Shown here one piece after another: positions 17,170 through 25,466 of a stretch of 64,000 bases of DNA. The notes beneath the pieces were generated by a model. It searched no databases. It was not told the origin of the DNA and was given only the letters and a program-made list of their open reading frames with translations. This DNA is from Anaeromassilibacillus sp. An172 (GTDB taxonomy: Bacteria; Bacillota; Clostridia; Oscillospirales; Acutalibacteraceae). The position numbers were made by a program, and so were the translations under genes. The DNA lies in the NCBI RefSeq assembly GCF_002160515.1, contig NZ_NFKS01000014.1, positions 1-64,000 of the forward strand, read 5' to 3'. Each line of letters begins with the position of its first letter. Position 1 is the first letter of the stretch.

Positions 17170-17218
17170 ATGTGATTATAAACAACAACCGTGGTTAAAA
17201 AGTCAATAACCACGGTTA
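17170..17218 (-). terminator. Hairpin of the recurring terminator family
   Basis: AACCGTGGTTA (17187-17197) pairs with TAACCACGGTT (17207-17217). The T-rich run on the minus side is interrupted, so termination may be partial. Confidence 0.45.
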
Positions 17219-17254
17219 TTCACGGACTTATTTAAAATATTAACTAACCTAAAT

Positions 17255-17370
17255 GCAAGCAAACCATTCTAAGACGCTTGACAAAAGGTTTCGCCCGACC
17301 TGTGCAGAATTTTATTTCCTAATACAACCCTTGCAGGTCGGATATAAAAGAAACAGGTCGGATATAAAAA
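17255..17370 (+). repeat. Modular hairpin repeat, degenerate
   Basis: A decayed arm (GCAAACCATTC) followed by a GACCTG cassette and a duplicated half stem (CAGGTCGGATATAAAA twice). The end abuts the stop codon of the SPFH gene at 17371. Confidence 0.8.
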
Positions 17371-18612
17371 TTATAATTTGTTTCCGCAGTTGGGGCAGAA
17401 TTTTGCTGTTGGTGGAACTTCGGTTCCGCATTCTGTGCAGAAACGCTTTGTGTTTTCCGGCTTTTTGCTTCCGCAGTTTGGACAGAATTTTCCTGTACAT
17501 TCCGTTCCGCAGGAACAAAGCCAGCCGCCCTCTGCCTGTGGCTGTGACTGCTGCTGAACCGGCTGTGTCTGTTGTGGCTGCTGCGGCTGCTGTTGCTGCA
17601 TTTGTTGCTGAGCCATATTGTTCTGGTGATATCCGCCCAAAATTCCGGCTCCTGCGTTCATTCCGACGCCCATGCCCATAAAGCCTGCCATTGCGCCGCC
17701 TGCGTTGCTTCCGGCATCCTTAAGACCCTCGGAAATATTTGCAGCAACGTAACCCTGCTGAACTGCCTGGTCGGAGAGCATTGCGCCCTTGTTTCTCATG
17801 TTGATAAGCTTCTGTGATTCCTCGTCGTAGGAAACCTGAATACTTACAGATCTTATCTCCATACCACGGGCATTGCCCCAGTCCTCATCCAGAGTATCCG
17901 CCATATATTTTGCAAGCTCTCTGGTTTTTGAGGTCACGTGAGAAATTCTTATACCGTCCGCAGACATCTGGTTAAATGCAGATGAAAGGGCAGTCAAAAA
18001 CTCGCCTAAATACTGTTTTCTATTAAGCTCGTTGAAATCAACGGAAAGATTTTCCGTAACAGCGTCCTTGCCGATTGCCTCAGCATAGAACTGCAAAGGA
18101 TTTGTGATTTCTATGGAATACTGACCATGAGCACGCATAAACAGTTCGCTGTTATAGAAATTATCAAAATAGTTTAATGGATTAGGCGTGCCGAAGTTGA
18201 TACCTTTAAGCTCCTGAAGATTTATATAGAAAACCCTCTGAGCCTGTGGTGTAACGCCGCCGTACTTAATTCTTGAGAAAGCCTCTTTCAGCGTATCTTT
18301 AAACTGGCCGTTAAACATAGACGGCATAGAGCTATTGTCAACCTTATAATATCCCGGCTCGGCTGTATAGTCAACAACCTTTCCTCCGTCAACAAGCATC
18401 ATAAACTGCTTATCGTAAACGTGGATAATAGAACCGTTAGAAACCGTGTTATCTGTTCCCTTTGTGTTTGAACCTCTGCCGTTTCTTTTGCTCATAAGCT
18501 GGCCCGGAACAAAACAGGTGGAATCGCTCATTGGCGCAGGTTCTATAACCTCCAGCCACTGGTCGGCAAAACCTCCCGAAACAGTATCAACCAAAGCCTT
18601 TATAATACCCAT
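17371..18612 (-). CDS. SPFH-domain protein with C-terminal zinc ribbons (YdjI-like)
   Basis: A 413-residue protein with an SPFH/band-7-like domain (roughly 1-290), a Gly/Ala/Met-rich segment, a Gln/Pro-rich linker, and two zinc ribbons at the end (CSCGTECTGKFCPNCG and FCTECGTEVPPTAKFCPNCG). This is the architecture of YdjI, the SPFH protein that positions PspA at stressed membranes in Bacillus. There is no transmembrane helix; membrane association would be peripheral. The ATG at 18612 is chosen behind GAGGTG over the TTG one codon upstream. Its partners ydjG- and ydjH-like follow, but no pspA is in the window. Confidence 0.85.
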   Translation of the reverse strand: MGIIKALVDTVSGGFADQWLEVIEPAPMSDSTCFVPGQLMSKRNGRGSNTKGTDNTVSNGSIIHVYDKQFMMLVDGGKVVDYTAEPGYYKVDNSSMPSMFNGQFKDTLKEAFSRIKYGGVTPQAQRVFYINLQELKGINFGTPNPLNYFDNFYNSELFMRAHGQYSIEITNPLQFYAEAIGKDAVTENLSVDFNELNRKQYLGEFLTALSSAFNQMSADGIRISHVTSKTRELAKYMADTLDEDWGNARGMEIRSVSIQVSYDEESQKLINMRNKGAMLSDQAVQQGYVAANISEGLKDAGSNAGGAMAGFMGMGVGMNAGAGILGGYHQNNMAQQQMQQQQPQQPQQTQPVQQQSQPQAEGGWLCSCGTECTGKFCPNCGSKKPENTKRFCTECGTEVPPTAKFCPNCGNKL

Positions 18613-18650
18613 CAAAAATCACCTCTTTTATTTTTATCTCCGCTTTTTTT

Positions 18651-18868
18651 ATTTCCGCCATGCCTAACCTCCAGATGACGGTTAGGTTCTTCACATGGCG
18701 GGCGAGACGTTTATTTTATTTCCGACCTGCAAAGGTTTGTTTAAAAATTAAACATCATTTCAGGTTGGTCGAGTTTTTTATTTCCGACCTGCAAAGGTCA
18801 TTCTAAGAAATTAACATCATTTCAGGTCGGGCGAGACCTTTTCCTTATTATTTGGAATGGCCCGCTCT
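18651..18868 (-). repeat. Modular hairpin repeat, three cassettes
   Basis: From the SPFH start outward: a CCGCCATG cassette, then two CCGACCTG cassettes, then GGGCGAGACC and GGAATGGCCCGC. The middle cassette has a changed half stem (CAGGTTGG). Confidence 0.88.
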
Positions 18869-18925
18869 TTGTAAACTTTAATAATTCTTAATTTTTAATT
18901 CTTAATTATTCATTATGAATTAACT

Positions 18926-19672
18926 TCATTCTTCTATATCAATAAATTTCCACGTATGGATATTTATTTCTCTGACACCTGTTCCGCAGTAGTCGCAGAA
19001 CTTCTGGCCCGTTGACTTTATCGGTGCGCCGCAGTTGGGGCAGGTCAGTCCCACTGTTCCGCTTGTATGCTCTAATAGCTCATCCTCGTTTTGAATATGC
19101 GCCAAAGTCACCGTAAAAGCGGTCTGGGTTTTATAATTTTTATCGCCCTCAAGGATTTCGCCCTTTTCGTCCTCCACATAATGTATATAGCCCACGGCGC
19201 TCTGAAATTCCACATAACAGTTGCCGTTTTTCTTTATGTAGTTGCTTATCTGTGTGTCGTGAATTACGATATTTTTACTATGGACGGTCTTTTTAGAATT
19301 TTTTAAATCCTCTATAACCGCCTTAGTCTTATTTTCAAGCTCACGGGCACAGGGCAAAAGCTTTGAAGCGTCCTTTAAAGCCACCGCCGAAATATAGCTT
19401 CTCAGCATATTTTCGGATTTTTCTTTGTAATGCTCATAGTGGAACTCTGGAAAATCTCTTTCAATCCGGGGGAGAAATATGCTGGTCATGGCTTTTAAGG
19501 ACTTAGGGGTTTCCGCAAGCATTTCCTTTTGCTGTCTTAAACCCTGGGCGATAGTGTTTGTGCCGAAAGCCTGTCTGGAAAAATTCCTGACCGCTTTTTT
19601 AGCCTTAACCACAACGCAAACCACCGCCAAAGCTATTACAGCCAAAATTACAAGCCACCCATACCAAGGCAT
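18926..19672 (-). CDS. Membrane-anchored zinc-ribbon protein, Tim44-like
   Basis: A 248-residue protein with an N-terminal transmembrane helix (MPWYGWLVILAVIALAVV), a middle alpha/beta domain resembling a Tim44-like fold, and a C-terminal zinc ribbon (CPNCGAPIKSTGQKFCDYCG). The start at 19672 is chosen for its GAGGTGAG ribosome site; a longer ORF extends 24 codons upstream without such a site. It heads the SPFH/zinc-ribbon/TPM cluster and shares the zinc-ribbon style, so a common membrane-related role is likely. Confidence 0.75.
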   Translation of the reverse strand: MPWYGWLVILAVIALAVVCVVVKAKKAVRNFSRQAFGTNTIAQGLRQQKEMLAETPKSLKAMTSIFLPRIERDFPEFHYEHYKEKSENMLRSYISAVALKDASKLLPCARELENKTKAVIEDLKNSKKTVHSKNIVIHDTQISNYIKKNGNCYVEFQSAVGYIHYVEDEKGEILEGDKNYKTQTAFTVTLAHIQNEDELLEHTSGTVGLTCPNCGAPIKSTGQKFCDYCGTGVREINIHTWKFIDIEE

Positions 19673-19777
19673 AAATCTCACCTCTGATTTTTTTAAATTG
19701 TATGACAAATGTTGGAAGAAATTTAGGGATTCCAAAGGAACCACTTATGACCAACTATTGACACAGAGCCTTTTTAA

Positions 19778-21565
19778 TTACTCCTCGTCCTCGGCTTCAA
19801 CAACCTTAATTCCCAAAATATCAAGGTTAGCCTTATCAACCACAGATGGGCAGGCTGACATAATTTCGCTGGCGTTCTGAACCTTCGGGAATGCTGTAAC
19901 ATCTCTGAGGCTGTCGGCTTCGCACAAAATCATTGCAATTCTGTCGAGGCCTATGCCCATTCCGCCGTGTGGCGGAGCACCGTATTTATAAGCTTCTACA
20001 AGGAAGCCGAATTTTGCTTCTATTTCTTCGTCTGTAAGCTTCAAAGCTCTGAACATCTTCTGCTGAAGCTCATAGTCGGTAATTCTTATAGAACCGCTGG
20101 AAAGCTCTGTTCCGTTCAATGTAAGGTCATAAGCCTTTGCAATAACCTTGCCCGGGTCGGTATCAAGATACTGCAAGCACTCCTCACGAGGCATTGTAAA
20201 CGGGTGATGCATTGCAACCCACTCGCCGCTTTCTGAATCGTACTCGAAGAACGGGAAGTCCACAATCCACAGGAAAGAAAATCCCTTTGGAATTATGTCA
20301 AGCTTCTTAGCTACAGTAAGTCTCAATGCGCCCAAAACCGGCAGTGTAACTGAATTTTTATCTGCAACCAAAAGCACAACGTCTCCCTTTTCTGCGCCCA
20401 TTGTAGCAAGGATATTTTCAAGCTGACCCTCTGCCATAAACTTAGCAAAAGAGCAGGTTGGCTTATCCTCAACCCATCTTACAAAAGCAAGACCCTTAGC
20501 GCCGATACCCTTTACATATTCGGTGAGCTTATCAATTTCTTTTCTTGTAAGCTTAGAAGCTGCGTTCTTTGCAACAATACCTCTTACGGAACCGCCGTTT
20601 TCGATTGCGCCCTTGAACACTCCGAAGTCGCAGTCCTTAACAAGCTCTGAAATATCGCAGATTTCCATGCCGAAGCGGATATCAGGCTTATCAGAACCGT
20701 ATCTCTCCATTGCATCCTTATATGTCATTCTTGGGAACGGAGTCTCAAGCTCCTGACCCAAAACATCCTTAAACAATCTCTTGAAAAGACCCTCGTTTAT
20801 CTCCATGATTTCATCCATATCGACAAATGAAAGCTCCATATCAATCTGAGTAAACTCAGGCTGTCTATCGGCTCTCAAGTCCTCGTCACGGAAGCATCTA
20901 GCAAGCTGGATATATCTGTCATATCCTGCAACCATCAAAAGCTGCTTATAAATCTGAGGTGACTGGGGGAGAGCATAGAACTTGCCCTTATGAACTCTTG
21001 AGGGAACAAGGTAATCTCTTGCGCCCTCGGGAGTTGATTTCATCATCATAGGTGTTTCAATCTCTATAAAGCCGTTCTCATAGAAATAATCCCTTGCAGT
21101 CTTGGCGATTTTGCTTCTCATCATTATATTTCTCTGAAGCGGGCCTCTTCTCAAGTCAAGGTATCTATATTTAAGTCTTAATTCCTCGTTTGTATTTGTT
21201 TCGTCCAAAATTTCAAAAGGAGGTGTTTCAGCCTTGGAAAGAACTCTGAGGTCTTTTACCTCAACCTCGATTTCTCCTGTTGGAATTTCCATATTTTTAG
21301 AGCTTCTCTCTCTTACAACACCCTTAGCTGCCAAAACATATTCGCTTCTTGCAGCAAAAGCCTTTTCAAAAATTGTTCTGTCTGTTTCGTTGTCGAAAGC
21401 AAGCTGAACAATACCTGTTCTATCTCTAAGGTCGATGAAAATAAGCTGACCCAAATCTCTCTGTCTTTGAACCCATCCGCACACGGTAACCTCTCTGCCG
21501 ATGTCGGATGTTCTCAAGTCGCCGCAATAGTCAGTTCTTTTCAACCCCGTCATAAACTCTGCCAT
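19778..21565 (-). CDS. aspS: Aspartyl-tRNA synthetase
   Basis: A 595-residue bacterial-type class II synthetase that charges tRNA-Asp (or tRNA-Asp/Asn). Order: N-terminal OB anticodon-binding domain, class II motif regions (RYLDLRR; FRDEDLRADRQPEFTQ), an inserted GAD domain, and motif 3 in GMGIGLDRI. Length is normal. GGAGAT precedes the ATG. No T-box leader is visible upstream; the upstream gap instead holds two modular repeat arrays. It is followed at 105 bp by the zinc-ribbon cluster on the same strand. Confidence 0.96.
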   Translation of the reverse strand: MAEFMTGLKRTDYCGDLRTSDIGREVTVCGWVQRQRDLGQLIFIDLRDRTGIVQLAFDNETDRTIFEKAFAARSEYVLAAKGVVRERSSKNMEIPTGEIEVEVKDLRVLSKAETPPFEILDETNTNEELRLKYRYLDLRRGPLQRNIMMRSKIAKTARDYFYENGFIEIETPMMMKSTPEGARDYLVPSRVHKGKFYALPQSPQIYKQLLMVAGYDRYIQLARCFRDEDLRADRQPEFTQIDMELSFVDMDEIMEINEGLFKRLFKDVLGQELETPFPRMTYKDAMERYGSDKPDIRFGMEICDISELVKDCDFGVFKGAIENGGSVRGIVAKNAASKLTRKEIDKLTEYVKGIGAKGLAFVRWVEDKPTCSFAKFMAEGQLENILATMGAEKGDVVLLVADKNSVTLPVLGALRLTVAKKLDIIPKGFSFLWIVDFPFFEYDSESGEWVAMHHPFTMPREECLQYLDTDPGKVIAKAYDLTLNGTELSSGSIRITDYELQQKMFRALKLTDEEIEAKFGFLVEAYKYGAPPHGGMGIGLDRIAMILCEADSLRDVTAFPKVQNASEIMSACPSVVDKANLDILGIKVVEAEDEE

Positions 21566-21584
21566 TTTTTCTCATATCTCCTTT

Positions 21585-21840
21585 ATTTTAGCTCCGCCTT
21601 GGACAGGTTCATCTGTCGGAACACTTCCGCCATGCGGCGGTTTAAACTTCCTTTTCCTGACGAAGTATTTTTTTATTTTTTTATAACCGACGGGGAAAGG
21701 TAAAGCTTGAAATTAGCTTCCGTTTTCCGTCGGGCGAGACCTTTATTTTATTTCCGACCTGCAAAGGTCAGTTTAAAAAATAAACGTAATTTCAGGTCGG
21801 GCGAGACCTTCCGCTGTTTCCTTTGGAATGGCTCGCTCTC
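21585..21840 (-). repeat. Modular hairpin repeat with family-2 module
   Basis: Nearest aspS is a family-2 module (CCGCCTTGGACAGG through CCTGACGAAG, about 21592-21668). Next is a cassette with CCGACGGGGAAA and TTTTCCGTCGG arms, then a CCGACCTG cassette, then the GGAATGGCTCGC arm. Confidence 0.88.
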
Positions 21841-21856
21841 ATTTAACTTTTTCTTT

Positions 21857-21949
21857 TAGTTCCGACCTGCAAAGGTTAGTTTAAGAAATAAACCTCGTTT
21901 CAGGTCGGGCGAGACCTTCCGCTGTTTTCTTTGGAATGGCTCGCTCTCA
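21857..21949 (-). repeat. Modular hairpin repeat, one cassette
   Basis: CCGACCTG/CAGGTCGG cassette plus arm, in tandem with the array at 21585-21840. The two copies share an unusual linker (GAGACCTTCCGCTGTTT), suggesting local duplication. Confidence 0.88.
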
Positions 21950-22004
21950 TAACACTTTATTCAAACAATAATTTTATTGCTTGACTTGTATAATTAAAAA
22001 AAAT

Positions 22005-23300
22005 TTAGTTGTTGATTGTAAACGCATAATCAACGTGGGCTTTCTGGAACTGTATAAGGAAATTATCGTCCAAAGAAACCTCGGTGATTTCGCCGGTTTT
22101 CATATTTTTAAGCTTGCCCACATTGTTTTCTATTTCGTCGTCGCCCAAAACCATGGAGAATTTTGCCCCAATCTTATCGGCGTACTTCATCTGAGCTCTG
22201 AGGCCTCTGCCCACAACGTCTGTTTCGGCTATAAGTCCGGAGGTTCTCACCTTGCTTGCCAGCTCAAATGCCTTAAATGAGCCTTTTTCACCAAGTCCGG
22301 CAATGTAAATATCACAGGTTTCAGGCTTTGGAATTTCAATTCCCAGCTTATCCATAAGTATCAAAAGTCTTTCGATACCCATTGCAAATCCCAAAGAGGG
22401 GAGATGCTGACCGCCAAGCTCCTCAACAAGTCCGTCGTATCTTCCGCCGCCGCAGACTGTTCCCTGTGCGCCTATGCAGTCGGTTACGAACTCGAAAACT
22501 GTCTTTGTATAGTAGTCAAGACCTCTTACGATTGTTGGGTTTACTGTGTATTCAATATTTGCAGCGTCAAGATATTTTTTAACACCCTCGAAATGCTCAC
22601 GGCATTCGTCGCAGATGTAGTCAAGAACCTTAGGTGCGTCCTTTGCAATCTCAGAGCATACCGGGCTTTTGCAGTCCAGAATTCTCATAGGATTTCTTTC
22701 AAGTCTTGAAAGACAGGTTTCGCAGAGCTGGTCTTTGTACTGCTCAAAATATTCCTTTAATGCCTTGTGATAATTTTTGCGGCACTCAGGACATCCTATT
22801 GAGTTTATCTCAAGTCTTAAATTTTCTATATTCAGTCTTTTGAAAACGGAAGCCGCCGCACTAATCATTTCGGCGTCAGCCGCAGGAGAAGAGGTTCCGT
22901 AGCACTCCAGACCGAACTGGTGGAACTCTCTGAGTCTGCCTGCCTGTGGTTTTTCATAGCGGTAACAGGAAACAAAATAGCTTGCTTTTACCGGAAGTCC
23001 GTCGTTATATATTGCATGCTCCAGCAAGGCTCTTGCAGCGCCGGCAGTTCCCTCCGGACGCAAAGTTATGGAAGCGTCGCCTTTTGTGCTGAAAGTGTAC
23101 ATCTCTTTTTGAACCACGTCAGTGGTTTCGCCGACGCCTCTTGAAAAAAGCTCGGTATGCTCAAAAACAGGTGTGCGGATTTCCTTAAATCCGAAGGCTT
23201 GAGCTTCCTTTCTCATAATTTCCTCTACAAACTGCCATTTGTAGCTGTCTTTTGGGAGAACATCCTCGGTTCCCTTAACTTTTTTCGTTATAAGCGCCAT
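22005..23300 (-). CDS. hisS: Histidyl-tRNA synthetase
   Basis: A 431-residue class II synthetase charging tRNA-His. Visible are motif 2 (FRYEKPQAGRLREFHQFGLE, written in the gene as CYRYEKPQAGR), HisA motif RGLDYYTKTVFE, and HisB/motif 3 region GGGRYDGL with GFAMGIERL. GGAGG precedes the ATG. It lies upstream of aspS on the same strand, the usual Firmicutes hisS-aspS order, but separated here by 439 bp of repeats. Confidence 0.95.
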   Translation of the reverse strand: MALITKKVKGTEDVLPKDSYKWQFVEEIMRKEAQAFGFKEIRTPVFEHTELFSRGVGETTDVVQKEMYTFSTKGDASITLRPEGTAGAARALLEHAIYNDGLPVKASYFVSCYRYEKPQAGRLREFHQFGLECYGTSSPAADAEMISAAASVFKRLNIENLRLEINSIGCPECRKNYHKALKEYFEQYKDQLCETCLSRLERNPMRILDCKSPVCSEIAKDAPKVLDYICDECREHFEGVKKYLDAANIEYTVNPTIVRGLDYYTKTVFEFVTDCIGAQGTVCGGGRYDGLVEELGGQHLPSLGFAMGIERLLILMDKLGIEIPKPETCDIYIAGLGEKGSFKAFELASKVRTSGLIAETDVVGRGLRAQMKYADKIGAKFSMVLGDDEIENNVGKLKNMKTGEITEVSLDDNFLIQFQKAHVDYAFTINN

Positions 23301-23377
23301 ACTTTTCCTCCAAATATTAAAAAATCAAATAATAAGCATAATTTAAAATTGAATATTATTAACCTATATAAACAGCA

Positions 23378-23409
23378 AAGGGACTGCTGAAACCTCAGCA
23401 GAACCCCTG
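23378..23409 (-). terminator. Terminator after mgsA
   Basis: CTGCTGA and TCAGCAG with flanking GGG/CCC form a hairpin just past the mgsA stop; minus-strand T-rich tail. Confidence 0.6.
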
Positions 23410-23438
23410 TTAATATTTTTTACCTTTATATAATAAGT

Positions 23439-23834
23439 TTATTTCAAAATATTTCTCCAGTCCAGGTCGCCTCTTTCAAGTCCGTGGATTAAAAGCTCCG
23501 CAGTGGCTATATTTGTGGCAACCGGTATATTGTACATATCGCAAAGTCTTAAAAGATTCATGTCGTTAGGTTCGTGAGGCTTAGGATTCAATGGGTCTCT
23601 AAGGAAAATAAGCATATCAATTTCATTGCAGGCAATTCTTGCAGCAATCTGCTGGTCGCCGCCCTGCTTGCCGGACAGGAATTTCTGTATTTCCAAACCT
23701 GTTGCCTCGGATACAATCTTACCGGTTGTGTCCGTTGCGCATATATGATGTCTGCTCAAAACTCCGCAGTAAGCAATGCAAAACTGTACCATAAGCTCTT
23801 TTTTCTCATCATGCGCAATAATTGCGATATTCAT
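23439..23834 (-). CDS. mgsA: Methylglyoxal synthase
   Basis: A 131-residue enzyme converting dihydroxyacetone phosphate to methylglyoxal and phosphate, a bypass when sugar phosphate accumulates. Family motifs: IAHDEKKE at the start, ATDTTGK, SGKQGGDQQIAARI (phosphate binding), and RDPLNPKPHEPND followed by NIPVATNIATAE. The start at 23834 is chosen behind GGAGG; a longer frame adds 20 unlikely residues. It is 96 bp downstream of a MinD-like gene. Confidence 0.92.
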   Translation of the reverse strand: MNIAIIAHDEKKELMVQFCIAYCGVLSRHHICATDTTGKIVSEATGLEIQKFLSGKQGGDQQIAARIACNEIDMLIFLRDPLNPKPHEPNDMNLLRLCDMYNIPVATNIATAELLIHGLERGDLDWRNILK

Positions 23835-23930
23835 AACTATAACCTCCAGTTTCATAAATCTTGAAAAATGTTTCTGTTTATCTATGAAAGACAAAATAAA
23901 TCTCTAATATGTAATCGGTATGAATTATGT

Positions 23931-24671
23931 TTACATTCCAAAGGATAAGGGCACGTTTACTCCCATAAGTCTTGAAACAATGCTGTCAAAAACTACGCCT
24001 GCCGAAGACCAGCAATTTTTTCCGCATCCGCTCTGCATCAAAGCGGCAATTCTTATATCGTCGGGAACAAGCCCGATAAGCTGTGTCTTACATATGTCTA
24101 TAACCTCATCCAAATCTCTATAGATTCCCATTGTTCTGAAATTCTTCTCATTAAATCTGTTTATAATGAGTCTTATATCAGTAATACCCTTCTCTGTAAG
24201 CTTTTTGCGCACATTAAGACAGCCTCTAACGCTGGTGGGTTCTGCGTTCACCACAATAAGTGCCTTTTGCGCCGGTTCAATAGCGGTGTCAAAAGAACTT
24301 CCCACCCCCGCAGGAGCATCAATTAAAATATAATCGTAATTATCCTTGAGTTCGTCGGTTATCTGTTTCATAACCGCCGGACTTACTTCATCCGCAGCAT
24401 CTATTGGGGCAGGCAAAAGGTACAGTCCCGGAATATCCTCCGCCGAATATATAGCCTTGCTGTAGTCGCAGTTTCCGCAGACCACGTCCGAAACATCGAA
24501 AACCACATTCTTTTCGATTCCCAGCATAAGGTCAAGACCTCTCATGCCGCAGTCGCAGTCTATAAGCAAAACATTTTTCCCCTGCTTTGTAAGGGAAACG
24601 GCTATTCCGGCAGAAACGGTGGACTTTCCTGTTCCGCCTTTTCCCGATGCCATAACAATTATTTGGCTCAT
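23931..24671 (-). CDS. MinD/ParA-family P-loop ATPase
   Basis: A 246-residue deviant Walker A ATPase (KGGTGKST near residue 9, with the signature Lys), with LLIDCDCGMRGLDLML and DYILIDAPAG. Residues match MinD best in the GMRGLD segment. Unlike true MinD it ends in SRLMGVNVPLSFGM, with no amphipathic membrane-targeting helix, and no minC or minE is adjacent. It may be a divergent MinD or another positioning ATPase. The start at 24671 is chosen behind AAGAGGT. Confidence 0.8.
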   Translation of the reverse strand: MSQIIVMASGKGGTGKSTVSAGIAVSLTKQGKNVLLIDCDCGMRGLDLMLGIEKNVVFDVSDVVCGNCDYSKAIYSAEDIPGLYLLPAPIDAADEVSPAVMKQITDELKDNYDYILIDAPAGVGSSFDTAIEPAQKALIVVNAEPTSVRGCLNVRKKLTEKGITDIRLIINRFNEKNFRTMGIYRDLDEVIDICKTQLIGLVPDDIRIAALMQSGCGKNCWSSAGVVFDSIVSRLMGVNVPLSFGM

Positions 24672-24815
24672 ATAATCATACCTCTTATTCATTTTATCAC
24701 ATTCATACAAAATTTGCAACGAGCTTCACGGTTTATTTAATAAAATATATATTAAAAATTTTGTTAAATTTCAATAAATAAAAAAGAATTTTGTTGCTCA
24801 TTCAACAATATTTGC

Positions 24816-25256
24816 TCAAAATTTCCCCGTTGAACCGAAACCGCCTGTTCCTCTTTCTGTGGAATTTATATCAATAACCTCTTCATACACTGCGCAGTCT
24901 ACAGGCATTATAACCATCTGAGCCACTCTTTCTCCCGGCTCTACAGTATAGGAAGTTTGAGAAATATTGCAAAGTCCCACGCAGATTTCACCTCTGTAGT
25001 CGCTGTCGATAACTCCGACCCCATTACTTAGGCAAATTCCGTGTTTAATTCCCAGTCCGCTTCTGGCATAAACAAAAGCGGCATAATTCTTATCGGGAAT
25101 TTCGATAGCAATTCCCGTCTTTATTACCTTTATTTCTCCCGGCTTTATCTCCACCGGCTCATCAATACAGGCAAACAGGTCAGCACCGGCTGACCCCTCA
25201 GTAGCCCTCTGAGGAACTACCGCCTTTTCATTTATTTTTTTGACCTTTATTTTCAT
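24816..25256 (-). CDS. dut: dUTP diphosphatase
   Basis: A 146-residue trimeric dUTPase that hydrolyses dUTP to dUMP, keeping uracil out of DNA. Conserved motifs: AGADLFA, YARSGLGIKHG, NGVGVIDSDYRGE, GERVAQMVI, and the C-terminal P-loop-like RGTGGFGSTG. Length is standard. GGAGAC precedes the ATG. It is the probable first gene of a dut, minD-like, mgsA run on the minus strand. Confidence 0.95.
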   Translation of the reverse strand: MKIKVKKINEKAVVPQRATEGSAGADLFACIDEPVEIKPGEIKVIKTGIAIEIPDKNYAAFVYARSGLGIKHGICLSNGVGVIDSDYRGEICVGLCNISQTSYTVEPGERVAQMVIMPVDCAVYEEVIDINSTERGTGGFGSTGKF

Positions 25257-25399
25257 AGTCGTCTCCTATTTTATTTTTCCTTTTATGAATTTTTCTTGTG
25301 GGTGTAAATTCATTTTTTGAAATTTTTTATTAAAAAACTTTCAATACCAGTTTTTAGCAATTTTTTAATTCTCTAAAGAAAAATTATCTGTTGTTTTTT

Positions 25400-25466
25400 G
25401 TTTAACAAGGAAAAGGTTGAAAAGTTTTCCACATACCTATTGTGGAAACCGTTAAAACTTTTCCTT
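25400..25466 (-). terminator. Long hairpin terminator of the U32 gene
   Basis: AAGGAAAAG (25407-25415) pairs with CTTTTCCTT (25458-25466), with an inner TTTCCACA/TGTGGAAA pairing. The arms overlap the stop codon. The inner arms are also DnaA-box-like. Confidence 0.6.

Noticed and set aside
23835-23894. Longer methylglyoxal synthase start
   Set aside because: The 20 extra residues have no family match, and GGAGG is placed for the start at 23834.
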